Source: Drosophila persimilis (taxonomy: Eukaryota; Arthropoda; Insecta; Diptera; Drosophilidae). Taken from it: DNA of 64,000 bases. Positions 26,517-39,185 of the stretch are shown piece by piece. How positions within the stretch are numbered: position 1 is the first letter of the stretch; each line of letters begins with the position of its first letter. The notes below the pieces were generated by a model. That model saw only the letters and a program-made list of their open reading frames with translations. It was not told the origin of the DNA and searched no databases. Both the position numbers and the translations under genes were made by a program. The stretch is taken from NCBI RefSeq assembly GCF_003286085.1, contig NW_020825289.1, forward strand, positions 21,602,001 to 21,666,000. Direction: 5' to 3'.

Positions 26517-29286
26517 AAAGACTCGTACTCACAAAATTCCCCACAAAAAGTGAGCAAACAGTTTGAAAACTGCACTCACTTTTATTCCTTAAGGGCTACA
26601 GATGCTTTTCCTTTTTCCCTTTCGGGCTAACGCATTTCCATGTCAGAAATTAGCTGATATCGTTAGGGAGCTGTCTCACACACTTGTACAGATATAGAAA
26701 TAGCATTCGTGAAATTAGAAGAAGTTGCACGAAAATGAAAAATTCTTGAATGGAAGCCACTCATCATATTGTGGCAACGCAAACCCTTCCCTTTGCTATT
26801 TATGGTGAGCAGCTCTCAGGTCGGTCTGCAATAAGCCGCAGAAAGTTGCAATGGTAATCCACACCGGGGAAGGACGCACTTGGACATAATTAAATATAGC
26901 ACAAGAAACAGGATAACTGAGCTTTGGGGGTCGCAGCTGAAAGTACCCTGACCTGACGGACAGACCCCATAGAAGTTCTTAAGAACTAAGATATATTGGA
27001 AAAGTAAAGGCCTGAGCGATTACTTGGTCGAAGAATCTAGCTTCTTTGCGTATCATAATAGAGTAAGTCATAATAGCCTTTCAACAGTTGGCAACAGGGT
27101 ATATTGAGGGTCGCGAAGTTTTCAATGCTCTCCTGTAATGCCTACCATAGCGTGATGGCGATGATGATGGTGAAGGTGCTAGGCAACGCGTAGCGGGAAA
27201 TGTTTACATCTGAGACGGATTGCCGAGTTTCAATGAGTTCGCCGTGTCCCAGTTCAAAGGACTCACTCGTAATAATTTGCATAAATTTCAATGAAGGTGC
27301 TTACGGCAAACAGATTGACGCTGGAAATGGCTTTAAAGTCCCTATTAAAGGATATTCCCGTATATAATATTCAGTTAATGAACAAAGGAAATGACAACTG
27401 CAGGACGAGCACTCTTAGGGAGAACAATTAACGATTGTGTTGCACCGTTGCACTTCAGTCGGTCTAATGGAGCGTGCCCTGAGCAGTGAGTTTGCAAATC
27501 ACAATTAAATTGGCTTCAACTCTTTTGTCAAGTTACGAGAAAGGGCGAATGGACACATGGTGCTGTGAAACTGGTGGTGGTGCTTCCCCCTGGCGATTGT
27601 TTTAAATGAAGGACAACCCACAATTTGCATAAATTACAACGTAATAAATAATAAATGACAGCTAAATGAATTGGCACTTGCCATGACATGGCCAGACCGC
27701 CGGAAGGCCGATCAGACCGTTCCTTGCCCTGAGCTTGTCCAACACGCAAATTGTTAGACCCTCTCGTTGGCTCTTCCCTAGAAGCCCTTCATGACTTTGC
27801 ATAATCAAGGTCATTGGATCATAGAAAATGCACTCGGCTATGGCATGGTATAGTTTGTCACCCCAATGTTGTGTAATAACAATGTGTTTCAAGACCATTG
27901 AAGCATTTAATATTCACTGCCCGTTGAGTAAAAGCAATTAAGAAGCCGTTTCCCTTAAACGAGCCTCGTGAAATCAAGATAGCGAGCTGCTATCTCGAAA
28001 GACGCGTAAGAGGCACTAACTTGTTGCTATCTTAATGGCGGTGTTATTTCAGTTGGAGACCGTTCGCTGAAATGCACTCTCCTCGCTAAGCATAGTTCGC
28101 CAAGGCTGCCTTCTGCTGCACTTGGAGGATTAACTTTGGCCCCCGTCTCGGGTTCAGCTGCTATCTTGATGCTGCACGAAATACTTTGAAGCTTTAAAAG
28201 ATGCAAAATCCAACAGGTGTATCCTAGGTGTACAGTAATATTTCCTGTATCGTTTGCTAGAACCAAATTTGATATTGATTGATATTCTACGGTGCTGTCG
28301 TAAATCCAATCAAATCCAATGTTTGCTTGTTGCCGAGCAATCTCGTTTGGGTTTTGGCTCAGGAAACACAATTTCGCTGATTGTAATCAAATATGCTACA
28401 CCGATCGGAGAACAAATAGCCACTCCCTGTTGAACAACATCCAGTATAAGTATATAATGTAAATCCTTGTATATCGATGAAGAGTAGAACCGTATGATTA
28501 ATCGGTATCTATTCATGTAACTCTGTGTCTCGCATATGACCGAACACGCTCTTTGACATGTGGCGCCCGGTTGTCGCCTAAAAAAGCCCTGACCGCAGAC
28601 CATCGACGGGGGCCATCCCCTTGATTTATGGTGAAATATATCACGTTTGTCCACCGGACACACCTACAGCTGAACAGTGGCCAAGCCAATGGTATTTTAT
28701 TCTGGTTAACAATCGTGGCTGCAAATAAATTGGATTTTGATGGAAACAATTCACATTCGTGCAGCAGTTTAATGGGCAAAGACTCGGTTTTCCCTCTACG
28801 GGAAAAGCAAAGGGACTCCTGTAAAATTTAAAAAGCACGAGTATACATTATGGTGCATGAAACCTGTCAGTCAGCAGTTCAGCATAATCCATAAAGCCAG
28901 ACAAATGCCACTAGAAAATCATTTAAAGAACATTACACTTACAGTTCTCTGAACTCAAGATACGAGTATATACATACCTCAAGATGTTGGCCGGCTCAAA
29001 CAATGAGTACTCCAGGATTATGCTAATAACCTGGTCTCGGCCATTGATGCCTGTTAATGAGGGCAGACGGAGCCCATAGCCCTCAATGCGGGGCTCAGAT
29101 TAACTCGGGCGGGTTCACTTCGGTTCACTTCTGTGCTTAATTTCAGTAGATTTGCTTGTGATTTGATTTTTCTTTTTTACATTCTGAGCACATTTGCTTT
29201 AGTGCCGAGTTGGCATCAGTTTCGTTTATGGCTACAAGCTACCGGTCTGCGTGAGCCATCAATTTTGATGGATGCGACACGCAGGC

Positions 29287-29324
29287 CTGAAGCTGGAGCT
29301 GAAGCTGGAGCTGAAGCTGGAGCT
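29287..29324. repeat. GAAGCTGGAGCT dodecamer repeat
   Basis: About three copies of a 12-bp unit. It gives an EAGA/KLEL-like frame without any gene context. Confidence 0.85.
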
Positions 29325-30785
29325 TCGGATTCATATTCCGGAAAAACTGTCAGCCATCTTTGCAGTTAACGGAGAGTTTCCCTACACACACGCATCACAC
29401 GCATCACATCACACTCATCTGGCACTCAGGAATCCCTATTCCGCATCAATATTCCCACACTCAGCGCAATCTGCCACAGGACTTTTGGCAGCGGTTTTGC
29501 AGCAACTTTTCCATTAGGAAAGTTAAAGCCGAACATGAAACAAATTTAAGAAAGTTTCCCCCTGTTTTATCATGTAATTCGCCAATGAACAAATGGATGT
29601 TTTAACTTTTTCTGAGTGAGGTATTCACAGGTATTTTTGGCATTTATTATATTATTATTTTGTTTTGGTTAAATAAGGGATCATCCATTAGCGAATCCAT
29701 CAACTTAGAGAAAAAAAGACTAATTAAAAGACTTTAATTGAGTATTCGTGTTTTAAATACAAACCTAGAGAAATTAAATAGAATCCACTTTGATGCAAAC
29801 GTAAATACATTAAAAAGTCTTTTTAATATAATCTTATTAAAAAACTCTGTAAAATAAATACATCATATAATATTTTATTTTGAAAACAAGTTTTGCGTCG
29901 TGTTGTCGTCCGATATTTTACTCCGATGGGCACGTGTCAGCGAAATTTAATTTAAATATGTAATATTTTTATAAAATATACTGATATTTGGTTAAGGCAC
30001 GGCGCCGCTTTTTTTTTATCAATAAATAAGTATTTATGACAAACTGGCCGCCATAAAAATACATCAAGCACGTAAATTGTGCGAAACCCATTGAAATTAA
30101 AAATAAATACCAATTAGAGCTTGCAATGTTATTTATTTTACATACAAAAAAATTACGTTCTGTTGTTTCATGCCTGACATCCAAGGATAAAGTAAAGCAG
30201 ATAAGGTAACTCCCTTTGGGCCACTTTCTAACTGACATTTGACTAGACTTTTTTCATAGTAGATGTTCATGGTAGATTATCTTTCAAAATTTGTGGCACC
30301 CGAAGCTTTGATAAGAAGGGACGGCCCAGGTCTGCACTCTGCTTTTCTTTGACTGTTTTCTGCACAGCAATGTAATTATCCTTCATTGACTTTCCACAGC
30401 TCTGCCATGCCTCTTTTTGATATATTTGTTTGAAAAATAAATACAAATGTTAATGATATCTGGCCATATGCGCGAATGTAATCAATCCAGTGTACCCTCT
30501 ACTAATTTGGCTGATGAGAGAATTGATTATACATACATATGTATGTACTCGTGTGACTATGTATGATTATTTCGCCAACCATTGACCTGTTTTGTCGCTC
30601 CTCTTGCTTCTTGGATTCATCATTACTTTCAGCAAAAACATCAACTTAGAGAATTTGTATAGTCGATAAAGGCCTTAAATCAAAATAGCACAGGCTTTTA
30701 TTGACTTGTTGGGTTTTGGGTTGATATCAGATTTCAAATCATTCTGCCTCCCCAAAATTTGTATTTTGTTTTGCTTTTTTTTCAG

Positions 30786-30875
30786 CACGATCTGGTGGCG
30801 CCAGTATTTTGCATAATTAAAGCTGCCTCAGCAGATGCTGGACGCGATATGAAGTCGCTCGGATGATGGGTGGAG
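30786..30875 (+). other. Orphan exon-like segment
   Basis: A strong acceptor (GCTTTTTTTTCAG) and a consensus donor (GGAG|GTAAGTC) bracket 90 nt. All three frames contain a stop (frame 1 only near its 3' end), so it would be non-coding or 5'UTR, for instance of a rightward transcript. It includes GGTGGCGCC, similar to a CTCF core. No transcript evidence is available from sequence alone. Confidence 0.3.
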
Positions 30876-32169
30876 GTAAGTCACGGTCTATTGATAATGG
30901 TTATGGGTCTGGGGCTGGTGCTGGGGAGGCGAATTTTGCATTGCAAATCGATGGATTCTGATCCATGGATGTAGTTTGAAAGCGGTTAACAAATTTATAC
31001 GCCCGACGCATGCGAGAAATTTTTGTTTCTGCTGGTTGTTTGGTGTTTGGTGTTTTGGGTTTTTTTGTTTTGCCGCCGCATTCCACTGGGGAATTCCTGA
31101 TCAAAATAAACACTAAAATACTCGTAAACTCTTTAGCGGATGCTCTTGAACATTGGTCGGCGAAGAAGTGCTCGTTAAATGTCATTGTCGGGGTCATAAA
31201 ATACTAAGAAACCCATTCCAATTAGCAGCCGCAGTCGTACATCTAACTAACATCTAACAGAAGGGCAAATTGCAACAATTGGCCAATTAGAGCATAAACC
31301 AAGAAAGAGATTCGAGTAAGTAATGGCTGATACATAATCATACGTTAGGCCGACTGCAAAATTTATGGCTGAGGTGAAGGAAAATACGCAAATATTGTCT
31401 TGTATTGTATTTTGTGCAAAATTTGTTGCAGTATATTTCTGTACACACAAAGCTGCTGGCCTGTCCATAAAACTTGGCTCCAGGAATCTCTTGCTATAAG
31501 ATTTACGACTAAGCTTGAGGACTAGACCCGTGAGTCATGGCAGGACTACCTGCGCATATTTCAGAGCCGTGCCATTGGTGTAATGAAAAAATCCATTTAA
31601 AAGGGAAATCAGATTACTAGTAGGTACATCAATTGATCCCATCTCCAGCATTGTTTCCTTCAATAACCTGTGGAGTCTTGCCGTTATTAAAGTGTACTTT
31701 TATGTCAAATGTCCTTCACTTTGTCCGGCCCATGAATATTTCAGTGACATACATTCCCTGAGTGTAGCCATAAAACCAAGTCCGGGGGGACTGATGATAG
31801 CAGGGAATGGGACGAAAGCCTAAGCTCTGTACACACTTAATGTGGACATGTTGGTATTGGCAAATTCATTTCACTCGACTTGTTTCCGTGTGTGAAGAGA
31901 CAATTTCCATTTCAATAAAAACTCGAATCCACTATATCTCTTATCCCTTTATGGCCGTGGCTTTTGATGCATGAAATATCGGCATAGCTTTAGCCTGTCC
32001 CAGTCCGTGGCACTGACACACAACCACGACACATTATCAACTTATTGATGCCAATATAGTGAGCGCAGTCGACGTTATTTTTGAAGTGCATACTACGGCC
32101 CGGAGCGTAGAGATGAGTGAAGGCCGCACGTGGTTGAAATAGTCGATATTTCTAGACAAGAGCTGGATA
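30876..32169. other. AT-rich spacer
   Basis: Nothing beyond chance open frames was seen in this stretch. Confidence 0.5.
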
Positions 32170-33180
32170 AACACTCCAGCATCAGATGGAGAGCCCTGCT
32201 AAACTTTGCCCAATGCCTTGCAGATCCACTATCTGTTCTTTTTCCCACTTTTATACGCAAGTTATCTAGCAAAAAAAAAATGGTAGAACAATTTGCAAAA
32301 AAAATGTTTGTGTTTTATTTCACGTCAGAACTTTATAGAACGAACAGACAAACTTTCGATGAAATGTTTTCGTTGAAAAATGGACAAATCCTCGAATGGC
32401 CACAGACAAATTTAAGCGTTTAAATATACAAAAACAATATGAATATTTTCTTTATTTAGGCTTTACCCCGTCTAATTGAAATATGTGAAACATTCCTTGG
32501 GTCGATTGCTTTGTATCGGATCCGTCCATGGTGTTGTTAGCCCGAGTCCTTCCCCTCTGTATACCTGAAGACGCCTGCGATATAGGACCACGTGTGTTGG
32601 ATCGGTCGGGTAGGCCACCTAAACGTGTCCAGTGCTTTCGTAAAGCCAAGTTTCCGCAGCTTTATAGCCTCATTAGGGAAGGCATTCAAGGAAACTTACA
32701 GACCGATGTTATTTACACTGACTTCAGTAAAGCATTCAACGCTGTAAACCACTCCCTTCTAGCCGAAGAATTTGACCTTTAGGGCCAACCTCCTGAGATG
32801 GGTTTCTGGCTACCTTTGTTCCAGGTCTCACAGAGTACTCTTCAAAAACTCCCTCTGCTCGACAGTTAACGATACTTCTAGAGTACGACAGGGCAACCGC
32901 ATAACCTTCCACATTCCTATTAGATCGAATATTAGTCCTCCATCTATCCTTCCTGCATGGCGCACGTCATGCAGCAGCGCCCCTCGCTCGGTTGGTTAAT
33001 AGTCCTCTGCTGGTGTCGCATGGGCTATTGGATGGTGCAGTCATTGTATATCATAGTTAAGCTTAAAAACCTTTCACTTCTGGGTAGTTTTCCCCTGCCG
33101 AGAATGTTATGTATTAGTAATACGAGTATAATAAGTTGTTATTAATTAGTGGCAAGCTCTATCAGTTTTACCAATTAAAG
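32170..33180 (+). mobile_element. Decayed non-LTR retrotransposon (reverse transcriptase remnant)
   Basis: Reading rightward, short blocks match non-LTR reverse transcriptases. An upstream motif ends LADPLSVLF (about 32,206-32,241). The conserved YTDFSKAF (about 32,715-32,738) is followed by NHSLL. A block with LLRWVSGYL (about 32,785) comes next, then an RVRQG segment in place of the usual G-V-P-Q-G (near 32,880). Frames shift and stops interrupt between blocks, and the FADD-type catalytic box is not visible, so it is dead. The type is Jockey/LOA-like. The 3' limit near 33,180 is a guess based on the AT-rich tail. Confidence 0.75.
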
Positions 33181-33653
33181 CTAATCTAATTATTATTAAA
33201 TTATTAATAATTTGGTCTGTTCAGCATACCATCTTGTTATGATAATAAAACGCACTGCAATGCTGGTTAAAGTCCTTGAGCGTCGGTACTGGATATTGTG
33301 GTGCAACCCATTACATTGTCTTTCTGCACGAGGGCTTTAATTTAAATTTTAATTAATATTCCATCATGCCATCACAGAGTAATGTGGCCCTGTTTCCCAG
33401 GCCTCCCATTCCGGTTCTCTCCTTTATTTATGTTTATTTTTGCCAGAACTAGTGCTGTCGAAATTTCCTTGGATAATACTTTCGAGAATCAAGTTTTTTG
33501 GTTATTGCCAGGCAATTAAATTTTAAAGCCAAATTCTATAATTGCCGCTTGCATGAGAAGCAGGTGCCAATTATGCAACTTAAACTTAAACAACTTAAAT
33601 GCCAATATAAACCGAAGATAAGAAAGCCAATCGGGGGTTATTTTGTTCGTTTG

Positions 33654-33659
33654 TTTATT
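33654..33659 (-). terminator. Poly(A) signal AATAAA
   Basis: AATAAA on the minus strand, 63 nt beyond the stop codon of the small secreted-peptide gene at 33,723-33,995. Confidence 0.7.
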
Positions 33660-33722
33660 AAAGAATTGGTGCGGTGGAGATAGATTTTGTACAAGTTTTC
33701 ATGGGACAGAGAGTGAGTCCTT

Positions 33723-33995
33723 TCAGTAGTGGGCCACAAATGTGTTTGGATCAATCACGGTGGCCACCTCCGCAGGGTGGACGACAGAGCGTCCTGGAAT
33801 GCGATTGTAGGCAGCTGCAAAGACGGATGGAAATCAGTTGTGTATGTTCTACAAATATAAAATGCTTTACGCCCACTCACCAATTATCTTCTGGATGGCT
33901 GTCTGTGCATCCAGCAGTTGTGCGGCAGGGGCGGCGCTGGCCAGGATCAGGCAGACGGCGGCAAATGCCAGGGCAACCATGACAAATTTCGACAT
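33723..33995 (-). CDS. Small secreted peptide, 68 aa, two exons
   Basis: Exon 1 is 33,995-33,881 and exon 2 is 33,814-33,723, with a 66-bp intron (donor GTGAGTGGGC, acceptor TTTGCAG) in phase 1. The product starts MSKFVMVALAFAAVCLILAS, a clear signal peptide likely cut after ASA (about residue 22). The mature part is about 46 residues with IIAAYNRIPGRSVVHP, ending TFVAHY. It has no cysteines, no dibasic cleavage sites and no terminal amidation glycine, so it is not an obvious neuropeptide. It is more like the short Drosophila-restricted secreted peptides of haemolymph, fat body or seminal fluid. A TATA box at 34,083-34,091 and AATAAA at 33,654 complete a compact, inducible-looking gene. It may be one of the small genes numbered near CG13229-CG13232 in D. 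melanogaster; that is inference from synteny only. Function unknown. Confidence 0.85.
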
Positions 33996-34082
33996 GCTTG
34001 TGGTTTTTGGTTTGTTTGGGCTGGATGCTCTTTCTTGAAAGTTGCTTGGAGTCTAATTGATTCTGCACGAGCCGCGCCGCAG

Positions 34083-34091
34083 CTATTTATA
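34083..34091 (-). promoter_or_regulatory. TATA box of the 68-aa secreted peptide gene
   Basis: On the minus strand TATAAATAG lies about 90 nt upstream of the ATG at 33,995. A start about 30 nt further on would give a leader of roughly 60 nt. Confidence 0.75.
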
Positions 34092-37000
34092 CCCATCTTC
34101 GAGTGGGAGACAACAACAGACGGCAGCAGCCAAGAACGGGATGAATGAAAGCCCCTCCGCCTAGATATGGGTAGAGGCACATAGGTTATAAGAGAGAAAG
34201 AGTGAGAGCTCGTTCCTAGAGGCAGCTGTTTAGAAATGGAATTTCTTGTTTTGGTTTTGGATTCGGTTTCTGTCTAACCGTCTAATTTTTGTGGCATCCT
34301 ACACTCGTATAATCCGAGAAATGTGAAACGAGTTTCGCAAAAGAACAAACGATTCGGACTGGGGAATTCTAACAGCCTCTCGCAGGAAGGCCAAACAATG
34401 CACAGCAAATGTGGCAGAAATAAGAAGCTACAAATAAATAATATCAGATACCACTTAGATGTGGAGAAGTTCTGACCAGGTGCCAGATTTGTTTATGAAA
34501 TAAAGAAAGAAATAAAAAAATGATATTCTAAGCTGAAAATTGTACCTAAAATCTTACCAGATTGACACCCTATCCTCCTGCTGTGCTCCCGTTTGCTACG
34601 TTGTATTATCGAGGATAATTTCCAGCGCCGATTACCAGGCATTTACCAGTCGATAGCGCCTTGAAGATGTGGCCATAACGTACATATGAAACTGTTTTGC
34701 ATACGATTTGTTTTCGACGGCGACAGTTGGGCGACAGTTCATTGTACGACTGCCCTGTTCTACAGACATTCTGGGCATTTCCCATCGTCACCACAGCCAC
34801 GGCCACGGCCATATCGGCCACTTGAAAGAGTTAAGAGAAGGAATCGTTTTGCTTATTTGTCGGCTTTTGTTTTGATTGGTGATTTATAAACAAACCGGTT
34901 GGCTTAATTTGCCGCTCCGGTCAGGGGCCAAAGGAAAGTAAAATTTGTAGGTATTCTATTCGTTTCATAAATTACGTCAGCTGGAGAATTTCTCCAAACT
35001 CGAGCAAAAATGTATGCAAAATTCTTGAGATACTTCTGGGACTATGTCGTCTGCCTGCTTTGAGTACAAAAGATGATTGAAATTTACTTTTCCTCAGGGA
35101 GATGGAGAAGGCTTTCAAATTATTCAATCAATCTAAATCTTGTAAGGATAATGCAGATATGTGCCTCATTGACACATTTCCCAGCTGACAGACGAGGGAA
35201 GCATAGGCTGATCCACTTATAAGTACCTCAGGAAGACTCGCGAAGGCAGACACATGGCAATTGTTTGGGGAAACAACAATCATGTGTGTGCGAGTGTGGG
35301 TGGGTAATGAGGCAGGCGTTAAGCTGCTTATCGCAATCTTTATGGGCCTGTCATTTTCCCCCAATAATTGTAATCTATGACCCCGGTCCTGGTCTGTTGG
35401 GGCTAGAGCCAGAGGGCCAGCGATTTCATATTAATAATGAACCCCCGTATTGAGGCCCTGCACTTTTTTTGTATTTGTATATTTTTATCTGCGCTGCTAC
35501 TCGTTTAATTTGGGCCGTGTGCAAATTTGTTACAGTCATAGATATATGTAGATACTCTATGGTATTTATGGATATAAATTGGCTTTTGGGCTTTAAAGAG
35601 CGAAGAGAAAAGAGCAAAAAGAGACAGGAACAGAAACGGAACGCTCTCCATGAAGACGCCACACCACACTGGGGAGGCAGCAGCTGAGTGGCAGCTAAGC
35701 ATAAACATGTTACCCCAGGGCTTTTTAAATTATGTGACGATAAATTATTATTTGCTGCCTTAGCTTGCCTTTCTGTGGCTTTTCGCACTCTTACGATACA
35801 TGTGTACATCTGTTTGTGGGAAAGAACTTTGCATTGCACAAGAAATCGACCCAAAGTCCCGTTTTCAGGCATTTTATTTACTTAGCCATTTCTTTGTTTG
35901 TATGCACCCAGCCGCCACGCTGCGTATGCGTAATGTGCGGCAAAAGGATTATGTGCCAGCCCGGAGAGACGGAAAAATAAGAACATCAGCATCAGAATTT
36001 GATTAATGTCGCATTAATTAGCATAAACATTACCATTACCATATACTCTTAATGTGCAAAAAAAGATACCCAGAGGAGCTACAGACGTATTCGGGCTAAT
36101 TTTCATAAGCTCAAGGCATTGCTGGCACATGTACGACTAAAAGCATAAACCGCCGTTAGTAGTCACGTGTATATTGCGAAAAAGTAATTAAAAGAACAAT
36201 CTGCTCTAATCCACTGTTTGAGAGAGTAGGAGCTCAGCCAAAGGACGCTCCAGCTCGCATCGAGAACACGTGCCGAATCAGCAGTGCTCTTAAATTAGAT
36301 TGGCGGCGGAATTCATCGATTTGATTTGATGGATAAGACGTAGCCCGTCAAGTGGTAAATCACATTATGGAAAAGTTAGTTTCCATCGCAAGGAAAGTTC
36401 CAATTGCCAAGTCACTTTATCGTTGGATGGGGGAAAACTTCTGCATATTCAATATCACAATATCGAAGCCGATAGGTTGATCATAATTCATCACGAAGTT
36501 CATGGTGGAAAAAAAACTTTCTCTAAGCCGGACTAGCTGAAAAACAATCGCTTTTGACTAAGTTGGTGCATAAGGAGGGATATTACGAGCCTGAGCTCTT
36601 AAAAATAGAAAGCCAGAGTGTGTCAGAGGTCTCTCTTTGCGGTGGAGTGTAAAGGGCAGCACAGAGCAAACAAACAGCTGAAATGTCAAACACTTTAAAT
36701 TGAAAATGGAAAGGTAAATCAGTCAAATTTAAAGAAGACAGGCTATTGCTTCATGTGGAAGGCATATACATAGTAGAAACCAAAGATGGAAGAGAGCCAC
36801 AAAGAAATTAAAACCTCAATACCGCCAATAACAGTTCCAGATCGCTGCTTTTACGTATAAAGGTGCTATGTACACCTGGCAGAGTGTAATATGTATATTC
36901 AGTTCCACTTGAGAACATCATCCCCCGCTGAGGGCTTTGTGCGTCTCTGGTGCTACTTAAGCCTTCAACAGGCAGCCATATGCTGGCTGTTTGTCTTTGG

Positions 37001-38330
37001 GATGGCAATAGCTATGCCGATGGCGGCTCCCGTGCGTAATTTATCATGTCCTGACTTCGCTGGTAGTTGGATGCGTATGTATGTGTGTAAGTTGACATGG
37101 CCGTGCTTTTTTATTATTGCCACTTCCAACGTAATGCTATATTTATCTTGTAACATATATTCCAAGGCGCAATCGTCCCCCGATGTTGTGTTTTTTACCA
37201 TTTGGCGTCATAGCGGTTTGGTCCTTTGAGTCCAAACCATCGTCACCTGGTTCTGGCCCTACCAAAGTTACAATGCCAGCCACGGCAACAGTCACGGCAA
37301 CAGCCACGGCAACAGCCACGGCAACAGCAACAGCATCATCAAAGCGCAAAAACAACAAACAGCAAAAACCTAAAGGAGCCGAGTCGAGACGAGACCAGAC
37401 CAGGATGTTTTTATCAAGAGTAGAAGCCTCTGAACATTCCACTGCGATAATTGCTGACGTAAATCAGGCACAAAAGGGAAATAACGGAGGAGGACTTAAA
37501 CACATACGCGTGTGCAGAGAGTGACAGGACCTGTTAGCGTTAAAGGCGCCCGAACATCCGGAACATCGGACACATTAATGCCCAACATTTCTCTTGGAAA
37601 CCGCATCACAAATTGATATAAATATTCATCTTAGCTGCTGCTGAAAGGACAACAATATTACTAAATGTGGGGGGCGGGCACTGAATTGAATCTTGAGTTT
37701 TCTTAGCTGAAGATAAACAACACAAAACAAAAGCCTGTCCCGGGAATTGATTCAAATCGAAATATTTGCATTTTATTATTGTATAAGCCATTTGGTTTTG
37801 GGACTTAGCAATTGGAAATCTTAAAAGCCATACTAAGTGCCCACAAAGCACCTTTTTCTTGTTTCTCGTTTCACTTGTCCTTCGGAAATCGTGCGGAAAA
37901 GACAGGCTTGTTGTTGTTTTTATTGGCCAAGTACGCGAGAACACATTTCTCAAATTAATGTGTAAAAAAAGACAAGAAACATTATGCAAATCACGTTTCG
38001 ATTTTTTGTTTTGTTTTGTTTCTTGCGCATCTACGCGTTGAAAAGTCAGGGGGCCACGGTATTTTTTTAAGACATGACAAGGTGGGGTGGTTGTGGGAGG
38101 GAAGGTGTTCTTTATTCTGTTTTATGGCCAACACACGTACGAAATTTGCAGCGAAAGTGAAATTTGAAAGTAACATCCGGTAGAATTATGTTTATTACAT
38201 CAAATTGCTCTTCTCTTCATCATAAATATTCCAGTCCCACCAAAAGCTTTCCTACATATATTCCACTGTAACGAATTCATATCAGTGTCAATCATTCACT
38301 TCAAATAAATCCACTTTGGCGCGCAGTTAC
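34092..38330. other. Intergenic region
   Basis: No gene was recognised. Open frames such as 35,426-35,872 (minus) and 36,891-37,229 (plus) lack a conserved domain and credible start or splice context. A CGGCAACAGCCA-type repeat occupies about 37,276-37,335. Confidence 0.55.
37276..37335. repeat. GGCAACAGCCAC repeat
   Basis: Four to five imperfect copies of CACGGCAACAGC. They translate to TATATATA and QQPRQQ-like frames on the plus strand without gene context. Confidence 0.85.
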
Positions 38331-38339
38331 AGCGACTAT

Positions 38340-38420
38340 CCAGTCGATAGTATCGATCAATAGTATCGGTAGCCAAACAGCTGTTTGCTCTGTATACTTT
38401 TTCAATATGGCTGCGAGCGA
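38340..38420 (+). promoter_or_regulatory. Housekeeping-type core promoter (DRE plus motif-6-like)
   Basis: GTCGATAGTATCGATCAATAGTATCGGTA (split here: three CGATA/ATCG sites, 38,343-38,371) is followed by CTGTATACTTTTT (about 38,391), close to the Ohler motif 6 element. DRE then motif 6 in this order is a common TATA-less promoter design. The first gene downstream is the 84-aa gene at 38,485. The ZAD gene at 39,186 could share it or use a later start. Confidence 0.6.
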
Positions 38421-38484
38421 AAAAAAATATACGCTGCGCTGAGCTGTTTAGTGTGTTAGCCGAACAATTAACCCATTGTAGACC

Positions 38485-38814
38485 ATGACGGTATTTGAAT
38501 ATTCCACCGAAAATAATGAAAATTGTATCATTTTAGCGCAGTTCAGGTGCAAGATATCGTAGTTTTTTTTCGAAGTTCAAAGAAAAGATGGCATGGATCT
38601 ACATGAAGAACTTATAATCAGTCAGATTTTCCGCCATTTGACTCAAGTCGTTGAACTGTTTAAATACAGGGGGCTTAAGTGGGCTAAGTTCGTTGTTTCA
38701 TCGGCATGCGAGACGCTGTATTGCACCAAAATTGAGGCAAAAACAATAAAAGCAATCTCCATTGCAGGAAAACAAGCCAAGTATTTAATACATGCTAGTC
38801 AAGTGGAAAATTGA
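38485..38814 (+). CDS. Unrecognised 84-aa protein, two exons
   Basis: Two open segments in the same frame are separated by a TAG. A 75-bp intron (38,547-38,621; TTCAG|GTGCAAG to TAATCAG|TCAG) removes the stop and keeps the frame. Exon 1 is 38,485-38,546, with ATG in the good context GACC; exon 2 is 38,622-38,814. The protein begins MTVFEYSTENNENC and continues QIFRHLTQVVELFKYRGLKW and SSACETLYC, then a basic helix to SQVEN. It looks like a small cytosolic or nuclear all-helical protein with four cysteines and no signal peptide. It lies 371 bp upstream of the ZAD gene in the same orientation and directly behind a DRE-type promoter, so it could be separate or dicistronic with it. I do not recognise the family. 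Its AT-rich codon use differs from its neighbours. The donor GTGCAAG is slightly weak, so a non-coding leader of the ZAD gene is the main alternative. Confidence 0.55.
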
Positions 38815-39185
38815 TTCATTAATCGGCTAAAATTATGTGGCCAGGGCTGAGGGTTCCATCCAGCTAGTAATATTCGACGGAATATCAAAAACGAGGAATA
38901 TGTATGATGGAGCTTGAATAATTCGTCAGTATATTGACGGTATGAGGTTCGACGGTACATCAGTCCTCTGCTGCGCGAATTGTGCTACAAACTAAAATTG
39001 TTATTAAACAATTAACAAACGAATACCGCGAAAAAGGCCAGTGCCCATTAATATAAAATCGCGACTAAAGTTCGCGAAAACAAGAAAAAAAAACAAGAAA
39101 ACCACCGCCGGTAGCCGCGCCAAAAAATAAGAAAAAAAAAACCCCGGGGTGCACCACAAAAAAAAGAAGAAAAACACGCGCAGTA

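Larger units (their letters stand above)
16871..30785. other. Long AT-rich intergenic region
   Basis: No coding region can be supported on either strand. It holds the repeats and mobile elements listed separately, a paired 14-bp repeat at 17.4 kb and a GC-rich island at 18.3-18.5 kb. Scattered frames up to 117 codons (for example at 28.0-28.7 kb, minus) show no domain, no convincing splice partners and no codon bias. Confidence 0.6.

Noticed and set aside
26939..27120. Possible decayed DINE-1-like piece (AGTACCCTGACC...GGGTATATTGAGGG)
   Set aside because: Only short phrases resemble the element ends, and the GTCY tract and hairpin are absent.
28027..28663. Two adjacent minus-strand frames (114 and 117 codons) with protein-like composition
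   Set aside because: Frames are overlapping but different, have no splice signals joining them, no recognised motif and no promoter or poly(A) signal.
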